Origin: Exiguobacterium sp018617385
GTDB lineage: Bacteria; Bacillota; Bacilli; Exiguobacteriales; Exiguobacteriaceae
Direction of reading: 5' to 3'
Length of the DNA: 64,000 nucleotides
Assembly: GCF_018617385.1 (NCBI RefSeq)
Contig: NZ_JACSKA010000006.1
Span: 82,096 to 146,095 of the forward strand
The position numbers were made by a program, and so were the translations under genes. Each line of letters starts with the position of its first letter. The first letter of the stretch is position 1. The notes beneath the pieces are model-generated. The model was given only the letters and a program-made list of their open reading frames with translations, ran no database searches and had not been told where the DNA came from. Positions 50,971 through 60,036 of this stretch are shown piece by piece.

Positions 50971-51175
50971 GTTTTAGCGTCTTTTGCATGACGACAGGCA
51001 TCGTTTTACCGGTCATATGTTTTCATGACCGAACCGTATACGATTTTCAAGGGGCGATGGACGCAGGCGTTTTAGAGACTTGTTCTTGTCTATGGGAAAA
51101 GTATACCCGAACGTCGGATGTAAAAGCATCCGAACTCACTCTCATCCCATGCCTAAAGGCGGGCTATTCCTGATA
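50791..51175 (+). mobile_element. Putative non-autonomous IS200/IS605-superfamily element (no nuclease or transposase gene)
   Basis: A 385-bp gene-free stretch starts directly after the yitT stop codon and ends in the subterminal palindrome CCCATGCCTAAAGGCGGG (51146-51163), typical of IS605-type right ends. It carries a second hairpin CGGATG/CATCCG (about 51115-51132). The yitT terminator lies beyond it (51215-51247), as expected if the element was inserted between gene and terminator. No tnpA, tnpB or iscB reading frame exists inside; only a 61-codon open frame of no known family. Confidence 0.5.
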
Positions 51176-51214
51176 TGGGCTTTCCCGTTCGTAAAATCTG
51201 TAAATCTAAAATTT

Positions 51215-51247
51215 TCGACAACAATATAGATTGTTGTCGATTTTTTT
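51215..51247 (+). terminator. Terminator (probably that of yitT, displaced)
   Basis: TCGACAACAAT/ATTGTTGTCGA stem followed by TTTTTTT, 425 bp after the yitT stop. Confidence 0.9.
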
Positions 51248-51317
51248 GTGTAATCTTTGTTCACCTGTTCCGATAATAAATAAGAGCCCCATACATATAC
51301 AGAAGGAGGTGCATGAG

Positions 51318-53924
51318 TTGTCTGCTTACTCGTTGCGCCAATACGTTCCGGCGATTCTCATCGGAACTTTTTCTACCGGACTTTTATTTTTATTTTTAAC
51401 CCCGCACGACTTACGACAGATCACGTTGTTCATCTATTATCTCGTCATATCCGGGGCCGCGATTGGTTTTAGCGGAGTAGCAATTTTTAAACATAGAGGG
51501 ATGCGGCGTTTTATCCATGTTTTGATTAGTGCAGGAAATGTATGTTTCACGCTGTACTTATTGATGCACTATCATTCAATCAACGACAATACGCAGTCCC
51601 TGTTGTTTCTGCAAAATTTCTTTTATTTAATCATGGCTTTAATCGTCATCACGCAATCGATTGAGTTTCGTACTTTGAAACTGCGCACGTTCGACCTATT
51701 CGCCCTGTTCAGTTTCCTCTTGATTGGCGGACTTCATATTTGGTTCTTTTCAACGCAAGACGTCTCGCTCGTGTCACAATTGAGCGGATTTGAAGAGCAG
51801 ATGTTACTCATCAGCCTCTATATGATGCTCGCATTCCTGTACTTAAATCGAGTCGTCTCAGCTGGTCAACAGTTCCGCATTTTATTGCTCGTCGGAATTC
51901 TTGGATTCACGATTGCATCGATTGCTAACACGTTGTTTGTCTTTTCGGGAATCACACATGAAGTGATTCACCTCTTACAAATCAGTAGTATCTTGACCAT
52001 CTCGATCAGCTACTGGGTCGATGATGTATCGGAAGATGTACTTGCCTACGATTCCATTGTCGATTATGTGCTGTATAGTGTGGTCGTCATGATGTTTTTA
52101 CTCGCTTCCGATCGTCTTCTCGGAACATCCGTGATGGACTCGATGATCGCAAATGCCGTCCTCTTGTTGCTCATTCGTCAGTTCGTCGTCTCCAAGCAGA
52201 ACGCACTCATCAGCCACCGCTTGCATACGGTCAACACAGATTTGGAAGTTGCCGTGTCGACGAAGGCACATGAATTAGAAATCCGTGAACAGCAATACCG
52301 TTCGCTTTTCGCCTACCATTCAGAACCGATTTTCTTATTCGACCTGCATGGCGAAGTGCTATCTGTCAACGAGGCCGGCAGTTCCATCTTAGGACTGACA
52401 ACCGAAACACTACTCGGCTCGAACATCTTAGACATCATTGAATCGAAAGACCGTGCACCGTATACCATCATTCTTCAAGAGTTGACGAACGGGCGTCCCC
52501 GAACAATCGATGTGCGTGTCATGACTGACGAAGGGGAGACACGCGTGTGGCAATTGGTCAACGTGCCGATGATTATCGATGGAGAAGTCGAGGGCATCTA
52601 CGCTATCGCCAAAGACATCACCCAGATGATTGAGCAACAAGAACAAATTTTGTATCAAGCTAAATTCGATAGTTTGACCGGTCTTCATAACCGTTACGCG
52701 CTTCAAGAGCAAATTGAACGCTTGATTGAGGAAGGCCGTACGTTCACATTGATGTTCTCCGATTTGGATGGATTTAAAGAAATCAACGATCAATTCGGTC
52801 ATCATATGGGAGACCAGCTATTACAACATATCGGAAAACGGTTGCGGACTGCACTACTACCGAACGAATATGCCGGACGACTCGGAGGCGATGAGTTTAT
52901 CGTCGTCGCGGAACATGGAGACGATGAGATGTTGACGGAACGATTGCGGCGGCTCGTCTATCGTCCCCCGTATTATATGGCTGGGACGCTCGTCGAAGTT
53001 CATGCCTCGATTGGGATCGTCCGTTTCCCGGAGCATGGGAAAAAATTAAAGCACTTGCTGTCGAATGCCGATTTGGCGATGTATCGTGCGAAAGACAAAG
53101 GCCGTGACGAAACCGTCATGTTCGAACCGGAGTTACGGGAGGACAAGGAAGAGCGGAAAGTGTTGATGGAAGGGCTTGAAACCGCACTTGAAAAAGGAGA
53201 GATCTCCCTTTTCCTTCAGCCTCAAGTCGATGCCTCGACGAAGGCGATCATCGGAGCAGAGGCGCTCATGCGCTGGCAACATAACGGTGCGTTCATTCCG
53301 CCAAGCCAGTTCATTCCGATCGCTGAAGAAACAGGACACATTCAGGATTTAGGTCGTTGGATGATTCATGAGACATTCCAATTGATTCACGTGTTTGAAC
53401 AAGGGGACATCCACTTACCGAAACTATCCGTTAACCTGTCCGTCCGTCAGTTGTTCGATGAACATTTGATTGATTATTTAAAAACACTATTCGAACGGTT
53501 TCCGATTGAGCCGTCACGCCTTAATTTTGAATTGACGGAAACCGTTGCCGCACATCACTCAGATCGTGTATTAAATCGCATTTTAGAATTAAAAGCACTC
53601 GGCATCAAGCTGTCCATCGATGATTTCGGAACAGGGTACAGTTCACTCGCATACCTTGTCCGTTATCCAATCGATGAACTGAAGATTCCTCGTGAGTTCA
53701 CGATGCAACTCGAAGAGAATCGCGAATATCAAATGGTCACGACGACCATTGTCGCCATGGCCCGCCAACTCGGTATGGCGCTCGTTGCCGAAGGTGTCGA
53801 AACCGAGTACCAAGAGACGTTCCTTCGTAAAATCGGATGCGATTCCATGCAAGGATATCGCTATGCGAAACCGATGCCGCTCGATGAATTTGTCATTTAC
53901 TACATGAAACACACAACGCCTTGA
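51318..53924 (+). CDS. Membrane diguanylate cyclase/phosphodiesterase (7-8 TM, PAS, GGDEF, EAL)
   Basis: 868 aa. About eight TM segments (1-285), a short coil, PAS (about 322-440), GGDEF (about 450-605) and EAL (about 625-865). The cyclase motif is intact (RLGGDEF, near 520) and an RxxD inhibitory site is not obvious. The EAL domain keeps EAL (GAEALMRW), FELTET, DDFGTGYSS, Lys in DELKI and AEGVE, but the Asp after KI (usual LKID) is Pro. It should make and/or break c-di-GMP in response to a membrane or PAS signal. The TTG start at 51318 has AAGGAGG 8 nt upstream; an ATG at 51313 is out of frame. Confidence 0.9.
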   Translation: MSAYSLRQYVPAILIGTFSTGLLFLFLTPHDLRQITLFIYYLVISGAAIGFSGVAIFKHRGMRRFIHVLISAGNVCFTLYLLMHYHSINDNTQSLLFLQNFFYLIMALIVITQSIEFRTLKLRTFDLFALFSFLLIGGLHIWFFSTQDVSLVSQLSGFEEQMLLISLYMMLAFLYLNRVVSAGQQFRILLLVGILGFTIASIANTLFVFSGITHEVIHLLQISSILTISISYWVDDVSEDVLAYDSIVDYVLYSVVVMMFLLASDRLLGTSVMDSMIANAVLLLLIRQFVVSKQNALISHRLHTVNTDLEVAVSTKAHELEIREQQYRSLFAYHSEPIFLFDLHGEVLSVNEAGSSILGLTTETLLGSNILDIIESKDRAPYTIILQELTNGRPRTIDVRVMTDEGETRVWQLVNVPMIIDGEVEGIYAIAKDITQMIEQQEQILYQAKFDSLTGLHNRYALQEQIERLIEEGRTFTLMFSDLDGFKEINDQFGHHMGDQLLQHIGKRLRTALLPNEYAGRLGGDEFIVVAEHGDDEMLTERLRRLVYRPPYYMAGTLVEVHASIGIVRFPEHGKKLKHLLSNADLAMYRAKDKGRDETVMFEPELREDKEERKVLMEGLETALEKGEISLFLQPQVDASTKAIIGAEALMRWQHNGAFIPPSQFIPIAEETGHIQDLGRWMIHETFQLIHVFEQGDIHLPKLSVNLSVRQLFDEHLIDYLKTLFERFPIEPSRLNFELTETVAAHHSDRVLNRILELKALGIKLSIDDFGTGYSSLAYLVRYPIDELKIPREFTMQLEENREYQMVTTTIVAMARQLGMALVAEGVETEYQETFLRKIGCDSMQGYRYAKPMPLDEFVIYYMKHTTP

Positions 53925-53952
53925 ACCGTTTATTCGGTCCAAGGCGTTTTTT
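53915..53952. terminator. Bidirectional terminator
   Basis: AACGCCTTG/CAAGGCGTT stem with inner ACCG/CGGT, then TTTT; it overlaps the end of the GGDEF/EAL gene. Confidence 0.88.
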
Positions 53953-56021
53953 CATCTCATCTCGTACACTTTGACTTCTCCCGGTTTCAAATCGACAACG
54001 AGATTCCAATTGTCATCAAACGAATGCTCCGCATATGGCCATGAGTCAGGTGAATAGACCATCTCTGCAAAACGACTCGCATTCCAATTTCGACGTCTTA
54101 CCCCATCAAGTGCGACGACTCCTCGTAATGTATCGATCATGTTCGTATTCGCTACGACGAGCAATGTATCATTCGTTTCTGGCCGTAACCAAGCGAATCC
54201 AATGAATGGGGCGAACGGTTCATTTAAAATGAGCGGTTCAAAGTGATTCGGATCAACGAGCACATCCAACCATCGACGTCGAATTTCAGCCACTTGATGC
54301 ATCACTTCAATCATTTCATCCCGTTCTGGATGGTCCCAATGAAACTGATACGCATCAAAAAACGCAAGCTTGCCGAAATAAGGGTCCGTCGGGAAGAGTT
54401 GATACGCCTCTTCCGGTCGACAATCGAGTCCAGTGTTCATCGGTTGTGTCTCATACAATTCAAGCCCCGAGTTCGTCATCGGGACCCCGTTTGGCATAAA
54501 TCCGTTTAACACCGTCAACAAGCGACTTGCCTTTCGTCCACCTTCCCGTGTCGCGAGACGACGTGTATCGGCCGTTTCACCTGCCGCAAATACTGGAAGA
54601 GGTAAAAAGCGTGAATCATATAAGAATTGATGAGTTTCATGCGTGTTGAATCGCGGTTCTTTATAGAAGCCATATCCGATAATCATGTTATAGCCAGCAT
54701 CCTTCGCCGCCCAGGCTCCAGACTCGATGAGTTCTTCAGCGATAAAGCTGAAATTTGAATCGATGGCACGCGGTTGTTCCAAAATTCGTTGTGCTAAATC
54801 GACCGGAAGGGCATGACCCATATCAATACGCGCCCCATCTATACCGTATTCCCGTTGATAGTGAGGAATGATGTCAGCGAGCATCTCCCAAAGGGGTTCA
54901 TTGATCTCATTTCCTCGGAATTGATTGGATTTGATCGAGTCAAACAGAATATAAGGCGCAATGTTCGCATCGTTCACATAAGGTGCCGCTGCAAGCGGAT
55001 GGTCTAAGAAAAGTCGGAAATAGGTTACGTCTGACCATGGTGGTTGCGGGTCATTGATACAATCCGAGAAAGCAGGTGCAGTCGTCAAGCCGAACTCTCG
55101 TTCAATCATCGCCAACACGTTTTCTTCTGGATGCTCGAGCAACGTATTACGAACCCGATCCCATTTTTCCCCATCAATCAAGTTCGGCGCCATGGAGAAT
55201 CGTCGTAAGTGTTGCCATACGTCCTCTGAGTTATATACCATCGGCAAGAAAGCAAATTCCGGTTTGACGTTCTCCCCAATGCCCGGCACATATGGCGGAT
55301 GATAGTAATCGACTTCCGTTAAGGGAATCCAATAAAACCATTCCGGATTTTCTAAAATGAGACGGTTATCTCGGGCACACGTCCGCGGGATGACATCGAT
55401 GACGACACGAATTCCCACCATGTGACAGGCCTCCACGAATGCGGCAAATTCTTCTTCGACCGTCATCTCGTCACCGGTTAACGTTTCCTTCAACTCTTCA
55501 TCAATTGCGAAAAAGTCTTGAACGGCATAAGGAGAACCGAATTCACCCTTCTTGTTTTTATGGCTGTGTTGCGAAATCGGCAAGAGGAACAATGTATCAA
55601 TCCCCATGTAGAGAAGGTGTGGAATCAATGCAAGCGTTTTCACAAAAGTGCCTGTGTCTTTCATTCCTACTGAATTCTCCATTTCAACGTAACCCGACCC
55701 ATCGTGGTCCCATGAGGTCGATGTACGAACTTGCATGGAGTAGACCGATGCCCGTTTGATCCAATCTCCTCCGGTTTGTAAATGTCCGTCTGCAAGCGCA
55801 ATGGAAGTACGATAGTCGCGACTTTCATGTGCATACGGGAAAATCGTTTTTTCAATCGTTTCCAACAAAAAATCATATGGATTGACACGTTCCACCCCAT
55901 CTCGAACCGGCTCGGAATGGAAACGCATGCGATTCCAAAGACTTGGAATCTCATAGGTAAGATTCGTTCGCTTGTTTCGTAAAACCTGGCACAGCTTGTG
56001 TAACGTCGAGTTCTCTGACAT
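53952..56021 (-). CDS. Divergent cytoplasmic GH13 (alpha-amylase superfamily) enzyme
   Basis: 689 aa, no signal peptide. A (beta/alpha)8 barrel is indicated by GIDTLFLLPIS (about 140-150), VVIDVIPRT (region I, 206-214), GARIDMGHALP with the nucleophile Asp400 (region II) and FIAEELIE with the acid/base Glu429 (region III). Region I lacks the usual Asn-His (DVIPRT), and region IV, normally NHD, is best matched by NTHETHQ (459-465). These departures suggest a transferase such as a maltosyltransferase-like enzyme rather than a plain amylase, but this is a guess. C-terminal beta domain ends LKPGEVKVYEMR. AAGGAGAGTCAAT precedes the ATG. Confidence 0.85.
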   Translation of the reverse strand: MSENSTLHKLCQVLRNKRTNLTYEIPSLWNRMRFHSEPVRDGVERVNPYDFLLETIEKTIFPYAHESRDYRTSIALADGHLQTGGDWIKRASVYSMQVRTSTSWDHDGSGYVEMENSVGMKDTGTFVKTLALIPHLLYMGIDTLFLLPISQHSHKNKKGEFGSPYAVQDFFAIDEELKETLTGDEMTVEEEFAAFVEACHMVGIRVVIDVIPRTCARDNRLILENPEWFYWIPLTEVDYYHPPYVPGIGENVKPEFAFLPMVYNSEDVWQHLRRFSMAPNLIDGEKWDRVRNTLLEHPEENVLAMIEREFGLTTAPAFSDCINDPQPPWSDVTYFRLFLDHPLAAAPYVNDANIAPYILFDSIKSNQFRGNEINEPLWEMLADIIPHYQREYGIDGARIDMGHALPVDLAQRILEQPRAIDSNFSFIAEELIESGAWAAKDAGYNMIIGYGFYKEPRFNTHETHQFLYDSRFLPLPVFAAGETADTRRLATREGGRKASRLLTVLNGFMPNGVPMTNSGLELYETQPMNTGLDCRPEEAYQLFPTDPYFGKLAFFDAYQFHWDHPERDEMIEVMHQVAEIRRRWLDVLVDPNHFEPLILNEPFAPFIGFAWLRPETNDTLLVVANTNMIDTLRGVVALDGVRRRNWNASRFAEMVYSPDSWPYAEHSFDDNWNLVVDLKPGEVKVYEMR

Positions 56022-56172
56022 ATTGACTCTCCTTATGCATCTAATTGTCTTCTCTCATTAAGAGACACTACTCTTAATGATTATACATTTCCCCGTTTTT
56101 TCCTTTTTCAAAAAAATATTTTCTGTCGTTTTTTACAAAATCATGTACGATGTAGAAGAAAGGAGGGTCACG

Positions 56173-56796
56173 ATGTCACAACGAAAGTGGATTTTACTAT
56201 GGATCAGTTTATCAATCTTATCTATTTCGATTATTTGTATTTTTATTTTTCAATTGAAAGAAACAAATGAGCGTCTTGAAACCATTCAAGGCGAACAACT
56301 CGACTCCTATGAATCGATTGAAGACGTCATGTATTATAACGTCGAACGGGCAAATGCCATCCGTGGATTACTCGCATATGAAGACCGACACTTTTTAGAG
56401 ATGTACTACAGCATGTCTCGACAAGCTAAAGACCTTAAACAATCCATCATCGATGACCCGGACACACCGAGCTCTGTCCTCGATTTACTTGAACGAGATG
56501 CCATTTGGGAAAAGGAAGCCGACCGCGTCCTCGTCATCTATGAAGAAGGCGACTTAGTGAAAGCGACGGCTGTCGCAGAAACGATGACAGAACAACGTCA
56601 AACGATTTTAGAGGATTTACGGTCTCTCAAACAAATGCAATATAAAGACATTCATAAAGAGTTGATTGCAGCAGAGAATCAAGTATCTTTCTTGACACAA
56701 GTCCTTTTCACCATCACGTTTTTACTTCTTGCCATTATTGTCATCCTCACCTTTTTGTTGTTACGCATTAAAACGCATCACGACAGAATCGAATAA
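56173..56796 (+). CDS. Stand-alone membrane sensor protein (4HB/CHASE3-like, no output domain)
   Basis: 207 aa. TM1 (ILLWISLSILSISIICIFIF, about 7-26), an extracellular helical bundle of about 150 residues (SYESIEDVMYYNVERANAIRGLL, DLVKATAVAETMTEQRQTI, shown by parts), and TM2 (about 180-200, FTITFLLLAIIVILTFLLL), ending in RIKTHHDRIE. This is the sensor half of a chemoreceptor or histidine kinase without HAMP, kinase or MCP part. GGAGGG lies 6 nt before the ATG at 56173. The gene is complete and has a terminator, so it is not a simple fragment. Partner unknown. Confidence 0.7.
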   Translation: MSQRKWILLWISLSILSISIICIFIFQLKETNERLETIQGEQLDSYESIEDVMYYNVERANAIRGLLAYEDRHFLEMYYSMSRQAKDLKQSIIDDPDTPSSVLDLLERDAIWEKEADRVLVIYEEGDLVKATAVAETMTEQRQTILEDLRSLKQMQYKDIHKELIAAENQVSFLTQVLFTITFLLLAIIVILTFLLLRIKTHHDRIE

Positions 56797-56798
56797 GA

Positions 56799-56836
56799 AA
56801 AGAAGTGTCTCAGGTATAAAACCGAGACACTTCTTT
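56799..56836. terminator. Bidirectional terminator
   Basis: AAAGAAGTGTCTC/GAGACACTTCTTT stem between the sensor protein and the metal ATPase. Confidence 0.9.
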
Positions 56837-58881
56837 CATGATGTCATACGAAGTAATCGCGTCGCATTTGCGATGGCAAGAAGCGCCACTCCTACGTCCG
56901 CAAATACCGCTTCCCACATCGTTGCAATCCCGAATAATCCTAAGAACATGACAAGCGCTTTGATTCCAAAGGCAAAGAAAATATTTTGCCAGACGATGCG
57001 CTTCGTTCGTTTCCCTAGCTCAATGGCTCGAATGACATCCGTTGGCGCATCATGCATCAAGACGACGTCCGCCGCCGTGACCGCTGTATCGCTTCCGACG
57101 CCACCCATGACCAGACCGACATCTGCCCGGGCCAGAGCCGCCGCATCATTCATTCCATCCCCGACAAAGGCAACTTTACGTGTGTCGATCATCCGTTCGA
57201 TTGCCTCCACTTTCTCGTGTGGAAGCAACTCCCCTCGCACCTCATCCAGTCCGAGTTGCCCACCAATTTTTGTAGCGACTTCTCGCCGGTCTCCAGATAG
57301 CATGACCGTCTTAATTCCGATACGTTTCAATTGTTCGATCGCAGCCAACGCATCCGGCTTTACCGTATCCATTAGTTCGATTCGTCCAAGCCAACGATCA
57401 TTCTTCATCACGTGTACATTCGTCCCGATTGATGAATCTTCAATCACTTGACCTAACCGTTCCATGTATCGGGCACTCCCCACATACACCTCATCGTCAC
57501 CATCTCGTGCACGGAGACCATATCCTGGCTCCTCTTGAATCGATTCAAACGCTTGAACCTCCCCAGCACGACGGACGATTGCTTGCGCAAGAGGATGATT
57601 GGATGCTCGTTCGACCCGAGCAGCTAAATGTAACAGTTCATTAACGGTGATGCCGTCTGTCGTCACGACATCGGTCACTTCAAATCGTCCGGTCGTCAAT
57701 GTCCCTGTTTTGTCGAAGACCACTGTATCCACTTCAGTCAACGTGTCAAGGAACTCGCCACCTTTTACAAGAATCCCTTGTTTCGATCCAGAACCGATTC
57801 CCCCGAAATAACCTAACGGGATAGAAATCACAAGTGCACACGGGCAACTGATGACGAGAAAAATCAAGGCCCGGTAAATCCATTCATTCAAGTCCCCTAC
57901 AAACAAGGGTGGAACGAATGCGACAAGTGTCGCCATGACTACCACAATCGGCGTGTAGACTTTTGCCAATCGTGTGATCATTTGTTCCGTCTTTGCTTTC
58001 TTTCCATTCGCCTCTTCGACGAGAGCAATCATTTTTTGAAGGCTCGACTCAGCCGCAAGTTTCGTCGTTTCAACGACGAGACGCCCCTCGATATTGACCA
58101 TACCTGCCAACACTTCCTCGCCCGCGCTCACTTGCCTTGGAACGGATTCACCTGTCAAAGACGATGTATTTAGGGAACTCGCCCCACTCACGACGAATCC
58201 GTCCATCGGGACTAGTTCTCCTGAACGAATGACGAGGTGTGACCCAACCGTCACGTCTTCCGGCAATCGTTCCATTTCCTGACCCGCCTCGAGTACACGC
58301 GCCCGGGTCGGTTTCATATTCAACAAGGACTGAATCGATTTTCGGGAGGCGCGTACCGCCCGTCCTTGCACGTATTCACCGAGCTGATAAAACAGCATGA
58401 CTGCTACCGCTTCCGGGTATTCTGAAATGGCGAATGCCCCGATTGTCGCAATGGTCATTAAAAATTTCTCGTCAAACCATTCCCGGTTCCACACGTTCCG
58501 GATCGCACCGTATACGACGTCGTAGCCAGCAAGTGAATATGCCGCAATGAATCCTAAAGTCGAATCTGTCCAAATGGCAATTGAAAAAATAAAAGCGGCC
58601 ATAAGGAATCTCCAAAGCGTCCAATCTCGTCCTTCGGTTTGATCGTCGTCTTGTTTAACAAACTTTGCTCCCGGTTCAATCCGTCCCATCGTCTGCTCAA
58701 TCGACTGAAGCGTCTTGTCACGGTTTGACGGGTCCACCCACTCAATCACCATACGACTCGTTGCAAAATCAATTTGACAAGATGCGACTTCTTCACGTTT
58801 CGATACATCTCGCTCAATCTTGGCCGCACAATTCGTACAGGTAATACCGGACACAGGTAGTACGTCTCGATTTCTCATCAT
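56836..58881 (-). CDS. cadA: Heavy-metal P1B-type ATPase (Zn/Cd/Pb efflux, CadA/ZntA-like)
   Basis: 681 aa. One HMA domain with Cys15-x2-Cys18 (GITCTNCAAKIE), eight TM segments, the transport motif Cys346-Pro-Cys348 (ISCPCALVI), the actuator SLTGES, the phosphorylation site Asp390 (DKTGTLT) and the hinge GDGMNDAAAL. CPC plus the absence of copper-type residues in the last TMs (KALVMFLGLFG is the Zn/Cd form) points to divalent soft metals. It pumps metal out of the cytoplasm using ATP. A metal-sensor gene lies just upstream and a perfect inverted repeat lies before the start, so induction by metal is likely. Confidence 0.9.
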   Translation of the reverse strand: MMRNRDVLPVSGITCTNCAAKIERDVSKREEVASCQIDFATSRMVIEWVDPSNRDKTLQSIEQTMGRIEPGAKFVKQDDDQTEGRDWTLWRFLMAAFIFSIAIWTDSTLGFIAAYSLAGYDVVYGAIRNVWNREWFDEKFLMTIATIGAFAISEYPEAVAVMLFYQLGEYVQGRAVRASRKSIQSLLNMKPTRARVLEAGQEMERLPEDVTVGSHLVIRSGELVPMDGFVVSGASSLNTSSLTGESVPRQVSAGEEVLAGMVNIEGRLVVETTKLAAESSLQKMIALVEEANGKKAKTEQMITRLAKVYTPIVVVMATLVAFVPPLFVGDLNEWIYRALIFLVISCPCALVISIPLGYFGGIGSGSKQGILVKGGEFLDTLTEVDTVVFDKTGTLTTGRFEVTDVVTTDGITVNELLHLAARVERASNHPLAQAIVRRAGEVQAFESIQEEPGYGLRARDGDDEVYVGSARYMERLGQVIEDSSIGTNVHVMKNDRWLGRIELMDTVKPDALAAIEQLKRIGIKTVMLSGDRREVATKIGGQLGLDEVRGELLPHEKVEAIERMIDTRKVAFVGDGMNDAAALARADVGLVMGGVGSDTAVTAADVVLMHDAPTDVIRAIELGKRTKRIVWQNIFFAFGIKALVMFLGLFGIATMWEAVFADVGVALLAIANATRLLRMTS

Positions 58882-58892
58882 ATCCCCCTAAC

Positions 58893-58912
58893 ATTCAAAC
58901 GTTCATTTGAAT
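58893..58912 (-). promoter_or_regulatory. ArsR/CadC-type operator upstream of metal ATPase
   Basis: ATTCAAACGTTCATTTGAAT: a 7-6-7 inverted repeat (ATTCAAA/TTTGAAT), similar to CadC/CzrA operators, about 12-31 bp before the ATPase start. Confidence 0.7.
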
Positions 58913-58948
58913 ATATCGTAACGTGAATTTTAATCGAAGACAAGTACC

Positions 58949-58984
58949 AAAAAAATGACCGTCCCCAGTCGAGGGACGGTCATT
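58949..58984 (-). terminator. Terminator of cadC-like gene
   Basis: AATGACCGTCCC/GGGACGGTCATT stem followed by TTTTTTT on the minus strand, so regulator and ATPase are separate units. Confidence 0.92.
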
Positions 58985-58988
58985 GGAC

Positions 58989-59351
58989 TTAAGCGTCTTT
59001 TTGTTCTTCACTATGCGTCAATGCAATTTCAACGAGCTGTCTTACGTGTTCATCATCCAATGAATAATAAACGACTTTCCCTTCTTTACGATACTTTACC
59101 AACCCTTGTTCGAGTAACGTCCGTAAATGGTGAGATGCGGTCGCGTTGGAGTGGCCGATAACGGCGGCCACATCGCATACACATAGTTCGTGTTCGAGCG
59201 TCAACACATACAGCACTTTTAGACGGGTCGGATCAGCGAATGCTTTAAACAAACGACTGACTCGAGGCGCATCTAATTGCGCCAAGGCGGTTTGTAGCGT
59301 TGGAACGTCCTCAGATTGAATCCCAATCGTTTCACACTGTGGCACTTTCAT
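58989..59351 (-). CDS. cadC: ArsR/SmtB-family metal-responsive repressor, CadC type
   Basis: 120 aa. HTH core ELCVCDVAAVIGHSNATASHHLRTL contains Cys57-x-Cys59 and the N-terminal tail has Cys6 (VPQCET), matching the Cys7/Cys58/Cys60 metal site of CadC, which releases DNA on binding Cd, Pb or Zn. A C-terminal DEHVRQLVEIALTHSEEQKD, shown by DEHVRQLVE, also has the His/Asp residues of the second (Zn) site. The ATG at 59351 (8 nt after GAGG) is preferred to a GTG three codons earlier. It likely controls the ATPase and itself; AT-rich dyads lie in its promoter (59395-59425). Confidence 0.9.
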   Translation of the reverse strand: MKVPQCETIGIQSEDVPTLQTALAQLDAPRVSRLFKAFADPTRLKVLYVLTLEHELCVCDVAAVIGHSNATASHHLRTLLEQGLVKYRKEGKVVYYSLDDEHVRQLVEIALTHSEEQKDA

Positions 59352-59500
59352 TTTTTTCACCTCGTCTTTTGATGAGTATAGTGTAGCAAAAAATCCTGAA
59401 TATATCTGTTATATATTATAGTTGACTTAATAGCATCTGTTATAATACAATCATGACAACAACCAATACTGTGACACATCTACGAAGGAGGCATTTTCAT

Positions 59501-59659
59501 ATGAATGAATGGGCGAGCCGACTCGAATCATCTGTCGAGTTTTATCAAAAACTACCGGACAAAACGTGCCAGGAATGCGGGAAGCATATGGATGAACAGT
59601 GCGAGTCATACGAAACGACTTGTGCTTCATGTACCGAGAAGCTTCAACTTGCAGAATAA
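59501..59659 (+). CDS. YhfH-family small zinc-ribbon-like protein
   Basis: 52 aa. SVEFYQKLPDKTCQECGKHMDEQ...TCASC matches YhfH (FYRNLPxKxCxxCGxxIxEQxExYxxTCxxC), with two CxxC pairs that should bind zinc. Function unknown. AAGGAGG lies 9 nt before the ATG at 59501. Because of its place next to a zinc/cadmium exporter and its regulator, a link to metal homeostasis is possible but only by position. Confidence 0.88.
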   Translation: MNEWASRLESSVEFYQKLPDKTCQECGKHMDEQCESYETTCASCTEKLQLAE

Positions 59660-59695
59660 AGCAACGCCCCTTCCATCTCGAAGGGGCGTTGTTTT
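59660..59695. terminator. Bidirectional terminator
   Basis: AACGCCCCTT/AAGGGGCGTT stem between yhfH and the crcB pair. Confidence 0.9.
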
Positions 59696-60035
59696 AGATG
59701 GACCATCCGATATATGCCGCAAGTAATCCAAACAGATATGTCGCAAGGAGATAAAGTCCAAATCGAATCCAGTCTTTTGTCGCAAAACGCATCAATTCAA
59801 GCTTCAAGGTCGAAAACGTCGTAAACGACCCTAAAAATCCAATCCCTAAAAAGAGAAAGAGCGACGGATGGCTCGTGTGGGCATATAAATACCCAAGGGC
59901 AAACGAACCTGACACATTGACGCATAATGTTGCCCATGGAAAGGTGGAATCAGACCACCGTTTCATCAGTTGACCGAGAGCAAAACGACACATCGCACCA
60001 AAAAAGGCACCTGTCGCAATCCACATGATTGTCAT
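59694..60035 (-). CDS. crcB: Fluoride channel subunit CrcB/Fluc, copy 1
   Basis: 113 aa, four TM segments. GAFFGAMCRFALGQL, then WATLCVNVSGSFALGYLY with the pore Asn, and GFLGSFTTFSTLKLE with the Na+-binding GSFTTFST loop. Fluc channels remove F- and are dual-topology dimers. It begins 1 bp after the second crcB gene stop, so the two are one operon and probably form a heterodimer. No fluoride riboswitch is seen upstream. Confidence 0.92.
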   Translation of the reverse strand: MTIMWIATGAFFGAMCRFALGQLMKRWSDSTFPWATLCVNVSGSFALGYLYAHTSHPSLFLFLGIGFLGSFTTFSTLKLELMRFATKDWIRFGLYLLATYLFGLLAAYIGWSI

Positions 60036-60036
60036 C

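Noticed and set aside
50988..51173. 61-codon open frame inside the structured element
   Set aside because: No ribosome site, no resemblance to TnpB, IscB or TnpA ends, and it overlaps the element's hairpins.
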